Assembly (NCBI RefSeq): GCF_902167145.1
Contig: NC_050096.1
Location: forward strand, 272,574,622 to 272,638,621
DNA from: Zea mays
Lineage: Eukaryota > Streptophyta > Magnoliopsida > Poales > Poaceae
Length of the DNA: 64,000 nucleotides
Reading direction: 5' to 3'
Below, piece by piece: positions 58,572-64,000 of this stretch (position 1 is its first letter; each line of letters opens with the position of its first letter). The notes beneath the pieces are model-generated. The model ran no database searches and was not told the origin of the DNA. It saw nothing but the letters and a program-made list of their open reading frames with translations. The translations under genes were made by a program, and so were the position numbers.

Positions 58572-58845
58572 GGGCATGTTTGGTTCAACTTTTTTCTGAC
58601 CAGCTTTTTTAAAAATCTGGCTGTGGGGAGAATCTGAGTATCATTACGATTAAGTGTGGAGAAAGATAAAGTTGTTCATAGGGCTCAGGATCTAGAAAGT
58701 GACGGATTTCTACTATTACAATGACTCAACCGATTATGTGTTTATGTTGATTTTGGATGGTTTTGCTCCAACAAATTTTATAGAAGCTGACTGAAAAGCT
58801 GAGTGTTTAGCAGTCCGCAACAGATTTTGGTGGTCAGAAGCTGTG
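58572..58845. mobile_element. MITE copy 2, truncated right end
   Basis: Starts GGGCATGTTTGGTTCAAC and follows the 33990-34301 copy almost base for base through GACTCAACCGATTATGTG to GTCAGAAGCTG. It then diverges, so the right inverted repeat is lost. It lies about 650 bp upstream of the transporter gene ATG. Confidence 0.7.
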
Positions 58846-59499
58846 TCTGTAATTTTTGGTTTGAAGATATACATGCACGCGCTAGATGTTAAAGAGTACT
58901 CTTCTACAAGATATTGCCTCGTAGCACGAGGATATCATGGCTGCCAGAGAAACTGTCATAACACAGCATGTGATGAAAACCACAGCGTGCAAAGCAAAGC
59001 AAAGCAAATCAAGCCATCTCGTCGACGCCCGAGCAATGACAGCTCGACAGGTGGGGGGGCTCCGCGAGGATCACATGCGCTGTACTCGGTAGCTCTCCGA
59101 CGAGAGACGATTGCTCTGTTTCGCGGCCACGGCGACTCGCCGGCTCGGCCTCATCTGAACCCAGCAGACATATCGACGCGGGCGTTTTCGCTAGGAAACA
59201 AACCCGAGAGGTCTCTCCCAGCACCGGACGTGGCCAACCACCACAGCGCGCCCCCGCTCCACGCCTCCACAGAAAATAAAATCCCCAGCCGTCGTCGCCA
59301 AAGACAAGCTCTTCACCACAAACTGACAAACACGACCCAGGCCTTCTTCCTGCGAGTTTCATTTCATTTCATCCTACCTTACCTTTTTACTCCTCCAGTC
59401 CAGTCAGAGAACACCATAAGTGGCCGCTACACCTGCTCACTCCATTGCACCACTAGCAAGTAGCAACAGGAGCGCAGGCAGAACTAGAGCGGTCTTGGT
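58846..59499 (+). promoter_or_regulatory. Upstream region and 5' UTR of the EamA transporter gene
   Basis: No separate gene accepted here: a 206-codon frame (58843-59463) has no recognised domain and runs into the probable 5' UTR. An (AAAGC) repeat lies near 58988-59008 and CT-rich or Y-patch-like stretches near 59345-59405. No clear TATA box stands out. The start site is not determinable from sequence alone. Confidence 0.4.
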
Positions 59500-62005
59500 A
59501 TGGCTTCTTCCCTCGCGCCCGCGTCGTGGGCACTGCCGCTGCAGATGGTCGGGGCTGGGGCGGCAGCGGCGGGGCCTTCCTGCCGCGCGACGCTAGCCGT
59601 CGTCACGGAGCCCCGCTGGGCCGCGTCGCTGCGCCGGGCAAGGGTTCTCGTGGCGCTGGCGCCCCGGTGCGTGGCGCTCGACGGGCCCGGCGCCAGCGGC
59701 GAGGAGGAGGCGCCCAAGATCGAGGACGAGAGGAAGAAGAGCGGTGAGACGAAGAAGCCGGCGCGCGGCCGGCCGGTGTGGAGCCGGATCCTCTTCGCCT
59801 CCAAGAAGACACGAAGTATCATCATCCTCAACGCCCTCACGGTCATCTATGGTGTGCGAATACTTCCTTTGTTCTTAATCTCTCTCTCTCTCACACACAC
59901 AGCCGCTCCAGTTCGTACTATATATGCTCAACTGCTCGGTCTCAAACTCTACTCTGCACGATTCTGGCATTGCTAATTAGGGTATTGAAAAAAATAGCAG
60001 TGCATCGCCTCTGTAATCTGTAGTGCTACTCCAAATACTCTTCATGCTAAAGTTCTTTCTCCGACCACTGTGATTGGTTGTGCTGTGGTTGGTATTAACA
60101 GTAAAATTGAGCCTTTTGTAGTTCACTTTTGATCCTTTTTTTTTATCCTGCCAGCAAGTGATATTCCGGTTTTGAAAGAGGTCGAAGCCCTGACAGAGCC
60201 TGCGGTCTTCAACATGGTGCGGTTCGTTGTTGCAGCCATCCCCTTCGTACCATTCGCGCTCCGTTCCTTCGGTGACCGCAGTGTACGCTACGCGGGACTG
60301 GAGCTGGGAGTCTGGGTTAGCTTAGCTTACCTTTCTCAAGCAATTGGATTGCTCTCATCTGATGCTGGCCGAGCATCCTTCATCACGGCCTTCACGGTAG
60401 ATCCTGCTCCACGCCGTGTTCATTCTGAATTTTGGTGGTTTTGCTGAAATGGCCTGAACTGGCAAATGCTTCTGTTACTGTACAGGTCGTAGTTGTGCCT
60501 CTAATTGATGGTCTTCTTGGTGCTTCGATCCCCAGACTCACATGGTTCGGAGCCATCATGTCTCTGTTCGGAATTGGCCTGCTGGAATGTGGTGGATCTC
60601 CTCCCAGTGTAAGTAACAACTTTGTTTTTACTAAGTAGTTTATTGGCTGTAGTGAATAATAGCTTTCAGGATCTTACAGAATGGTTAAAGATCTCTGGCA
60701 CAGTTTCTTGCTTTCCTGACTTCTGTCCAAAAGGTTCTTTATGCATGCAACAATAGTCACACTCCCATTGAGTCTTCAATCTTGCATTGACGATGATCAA
60801 CCGAATTTCAAACATATAAAACTTCTGTTAAATCCTCAAAATCGATAGATTTCATTATTCCAAGTCTTTGGATATATTTATGAACTGCTTGCTTTGTGCC
60901 TTAAAAAGTAAATACGATACTGATTCCTTGAACTGCTTTCATTGTGTTCAAAGGTTGGCGATATTTTGAACTTCTTCAGTGCCGTGTTTTTCGGGATCCA
61001 TATGCTTAGAACAGAACAAATATCAAGGAGTACGGACAAGAAGAAATTTTTAGCTCTTCTTGGCTTCGAGGTTGCGCGAACATATTCTCGTATCCCTTTA
61101 TACTGCTATATATCTTACCCATTGCGACGGCGCAACGCCGTGGACACAATTTCACAAAATCTTCTATCATCCAGGTCCTTGTGGTTGCTTTCTCCTCCGT
61201 TCTCTGGTTTATGTTCAAAGATGGCTACGTTGATACCAGCGGATCCAGCTTTGAATCTTGGACGTTCGGGATGCTCTGGGATACCACAGTTTCGTTTCCT
61301 TGGATACCAGCATTGTACACTGGGGTTCTTTCTACGGTGTTATGCATGTGGGCAGAGGTCAGTTTACTTCTCTGAGTGTTCTTGTAGTGCTCCTCTCGTT
61401 GAAGGCTCGCTTGTTCTAAGCTTGTGGACTGCTTGCATGTCCTCCTGCAGATGGTGGCGATGGGCGATGTTTCAGCAACCGAAACTGCAGTTGTTTACGG
61501 GTTGGAGCCAGTTTGGGGAGCTGCTTTTGCTTGGTTCCTCCTTGGTGAAAGATGGGATGACGCTGCATGGACTGGAGCTGCTCTCGTATTATGTAAAGCT
61601 TGTGTTCCCTTTCCTTAGTTCTTTGCCTCCTTTGTGAGCGACGGAGTGCCCGAATTAAGTATTCCTTGGAGCTAACAGGATACACTTGCTTTTCATCAGG
61701 TGGCAGTTTGACAGTTCAGCTATTTGGGTCAGCTCCTGAGAAGTCCAAGAAAGTCAAAAAACGCAGCAGCAATGCTTTAGAAACTCCAGTGAAACGACGA
61801 GACTACTTATCGTTGTCTCCCATACCAGTTGATTCCGGGAAGATCATAGGAAGGCAATTAGAAAGGTAACTGTAACGAGTTTATCTGTTAAACTGTCTTA
61901 CTTCTGCATTTGCCCGGTCTCCCATTTATGTGTATTGACATTCTTTGCATTTACTTTGGTTCAATTATTTATTTTCTGCAATATAGGAAGAACAAAGCAG
62001 TATAG
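59500..62005 (+). CDS. EamA/DMT-family transporter, probably plastid-targeted (eight-exon model)
   Basis: Predicted multi-pass membrane carrier of the drug/metabolite transporter superfamily; substrate unknown. Proposed exons, all with GT-AG introns and matching phases: 59500-59851, 60155-60396, 60486-60608, 60954-61070, 61175-61357, 61451-61592, 61700-61865, 61987-62005, giving 447 residues. Reading through the last intron instead stops at 61869 (442 residues). The ATG at 59500 has G at -3 and G at +4. Residues 1-75 are Ala/Arg/Ser-rich and poor in acids at first, as in a chloroplast transit peptide. Hydrophobic segments include FNMVRFVVAAIPFVPFAL (TM), a GRASFITAFT...VPLIDGLLGA stretch typical of EamA repeat 1, and ETAVVYGLEPVWGAAFAWFL with LLGERW in EamA repeat 2. 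The Lys-rich tail is hydrophilic. It is the only credible host gene fully inside the window. Confidence 0.82.
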
Positions 62006-63171
62006 GTAGCCCAACTACAAGGCAAGAAGAAAGGAAACGCTGCGATGATAGGGGCGCGCATGTACCAAATCATTGTCCTGAGGCATCGTCTGTTTGGCTC
62101 CGTCAATGGCCATATGGGGATGCTGCTCGATTGTCCGCATGGAGTTTTTTTTTTCCTTTGTCCGTATTGAAAATGGTCGTATTTGGATTTCTGTTGTCTC
62201 GGTTGACCGTGCTAGAGTACCTCATGCGTATTAGGAAATGAGGCATTGGTAGTGGCAACTCGAGGAGAATACTTAGACACATCTACTGGCGTAGTAATGA
62301 CGTTCAGTGAGATAACTTAGTATGTTTTGGGCACTGCTAACCGTAAAGGTTCATGTATTAATATAGTGGGTAAATGGTTCTAGAGTACTGAACTGAGCAT
62401 ACCATTGTATAGTACTGAAATAACAAATACCACGCATGGTATTATTTGGCTCCCAGTCAATAGATCCAGGAATCAGGACATGTATTGTGTTCCGTTGAGA
62501 TTGATTTTGTGGCTGTGATTTTATTTTTTTATTTTTTTTTTGGTCGAAGGACATAATCTTGTATTCTGCTCTTGTATTATGTAAGTCTATGCTTAGTTGT
62601 TTAGTCATTTGTCTTTGGCGGTTGCACTTTTCATATTCAAATAGGCCACCTTAATATAGCTGTCGGCATTCATCCTGTCTAGCGTTGCTTGAGAACTGAC
62701 CATACTGAACAAATGACCAAGATCATTTGTTCTTTGAGCCGATTAAGTGCTCCTGCCATCCCAAAACATAAGCTGCTGCTGCTGCGGACCTGCGGTCTGA
62801 TCTGGCGGTCTCCCAAAAAAAAAAAGCTTTCCAGGATGTTACAGAGCGGGCCGGGTGGAGCGTATTTCGCCAGCTGGGCCGATATGTACAAGAGACTGCC
62901 ATACCATCCGTGAGTGGGCTGGACTAGGGAGGTGTTTAGAAATGTCGAATCTTTCTTACCTATCCTTGGTGGGCTTCGATCTTTTGCCCAGTGAACGATA
63001 ATACACACTCCTCTCAAGTTCGGGAACTTGCACAGGCGATTAGGCGAGCGTTGCTTCTTTTATTACACAGGTGGCACGCTACAACACATCTTAGGTTCGG
63101 ATCTCAGGAATAGACTTGCTACATATCTGGCTGCAACTTGTGTGGGTAGCTGTAGCCTGTAGGAGTACGTA
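62006..63171. other. 3' UTR and downstream intergenic sequence of the transporter gene
   Basis: No further coding exon recognised. The first several hundred bases are probably the 3' UTR. T-rich runs occur near 62147-62158 and 62520-62541. A possible MITE edge (CTAGGGAGGTGTTTAG, 62925) is too weak to call. Confidence 0.45.
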
Positions 63172-63297
63172 GGGCCTGTTTGGTTCCTTGCCTAACTTGC
63201 CACACTGTCTAAATTTTCTGCCTAAGGTTAGTTCTTCAATTCGAACGACTAACCTTAGGCAAAGTGTGGCACAGTTAGCCACGAACCAAACATGCCC
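63172..63297. mobile_element. Short MITE (Tourist-like) with GTA target duplication
   Basis: 126 bp with inverted ends GGGCCTGTTTGGTTC and GAACCAAACATGCCC, and an inner palindrome (CTAAGGTTAGT / ACTAACCTTAG). It is flanked by GTA (63169-63171 and 63298-63300). Ends of this form belong to PIF/Harbinger-type MITEs in grasses; a GTA duplication is slightly off the usual TWA. Confidence 0.75.
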
Positions 63298-63300
63298 GTA

Positions 63301-64000
63301 ATTTACTGGCGGTGGCGCCACTTGGAACATGCTGCTTGTATTTTGTTAGCACCAACACGGCGCGTATGAGCGCCGGGGGTGGTCCTCCTCCTCTCTCTGG
63401 TCTCTCTGGCTCGCCTGTTCTCTCGGAAGAGGCGATCTGGGCCGGCAAGAAATACCAGGAATTTCCCAGGGCTCCAACTCCAAGGCGCGCATGTGACGAC
63501 TTCCCTTCCCTTGTAACCAACAACCTAGCACTTGGCTCAGTTGCGAGCACAACTCAGACAGTCGACGATACCCCCAGCAGCAGCTCGTGCCTCTGTGCAA
63601 ACGCGCGCAAACTATCAGGGGTCGGCCACGATCGGTTTGGGCAAAAAGAAAAGCAACCAAACGCAACTCAGACGGGTCGGATTAATAGCCGCGTTTATAC
63701 GGACTGGGATCGTTTCCGCGGCTGAGATCACCACCCCCCCCCCCCCCCCCAAAGTTTCATGCATAATAGACTATCCGTTCATGCGCTGCAAGAACATCGA
63801 CCTCTCCCAAGTTGCATAATATATAACAGATATAAAGAGGAGATTAGGCCATCACCTAGTCGACCAACCAGTGAATGGGAGGAGAGGGAAAAAAAAGAGA
63901 GAGAGAGAGAGAGAAGCCCCATAATAAACAAGTCCTGATTCCTTGCAGTCCAGCTCAGCTACTCGCTTATTATAAAGCTCCCCAGCCGTCTACGTCGCCC
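63301..64000 (+). promoter_or_regulatory. Probable promoter region of a further gene at the right edge
   Basis: GC-rich sequence, then a long C-tract (about 63734-63750), a GA-repeat (63896-63914) and TATAAA at 63971-63976 followed by CTCCCCAGCC. This resembles a plant promoter just before a transcription start, but no coding sequence falls inside the window. A 137-codon frame (63312-63725) has no recognised domain and could be chance or an exon. Confidence 0.4.

Noticed and set aside
58843..59463. 206-codon frame upstream of the transporter
   Set aside because: No domain, starts in MITE-derived sequence and runs into the likely 5' UTR.
62925..63010. Possible MITE edge
   Set aside because: Only one inverted-repeat-like end was visible and no TSD.

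Overview
The window looks like maize (Zea mays or a very close relative). It is packed with nested LTR retrotransposons that resemble the maize families cinful/zeon, Ji and Opie (Sirevirus Copia) and a Tat/Grande-like Gypsy. It also holds hAT elements, MITEs and an Au-like SINE. Only the last ~5.5 kb looks like a gene island. Family names are from recognition; no database search was run.

Layout, left to right. 1-12905 is the 3' part of a cinful/zeon-like Gypsy (pol 1-3706, long 3' UTR, 3' LTR 11339-12905). A 3.47-kb solo LTR of another Gypsy family sits inside it (7452-10925, TSD CCCTC). The cinful-like element ends inside the RT gene of a minus-strand Ji-like element (Ji-1, 12906-18332). Ji-1 ends inside the 3' LTR of a second minus-strand Ji-like element (Ji-2, 18333-26305). 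Ji-2 abuts the gag-pol junction of a plus-strand Opie-like element (26306-31633). The Opie ends inside a hAT transposase gene (31634-32625), and that hAT sits inside an older Sirevirus-like LTR (up to 33130). Seven insertion events are therefore stacked in this half, and the matching left halves should lie left of position 1.

33326-41222 is a decayed minus-strand Tat/Grande-like Gypsy. It carries an antisense gene (34572-37386, plus strand) with its own TATA box. 41223-46832 is AT-rich intergenic sequence with relics, a tandem repeat and a tRNA-derived SINE.

46833-58538 is a second, complete nest with every target-site duplication visible: a non-autonomous hAT, containing a solo Gypsy LTR (TSD ATATG), containing a full-length Ji-like element (Ji-3, 48270-57292, TSD ACGGG). 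Ji-3 has uninterrupted gag and pol and nearly identical LTRs, so it is young and may be autonomous.

58539-64000 is gene space. It has a MITE copy, a multi-exon gene for a predicted plastid-targeted EamA/DMT-family transporter (59500-62005, plus strand), a MITE with a clean 3-bp TSD, and what looks like the promoter of a further gene at the right edge.

I found no CRISPR array, no rRNA or functional tRNA gene and no new enzymatic system. The notable content is the insertion chronology, the antisense gene in the Tat element, conserved non-coding Sirevirus motifs (palindromes, repeated polypurine tracts, a splice-acceptor-like gag-pol junction), and a stop codon in the transporter gene that overlaps a possible splice donor.
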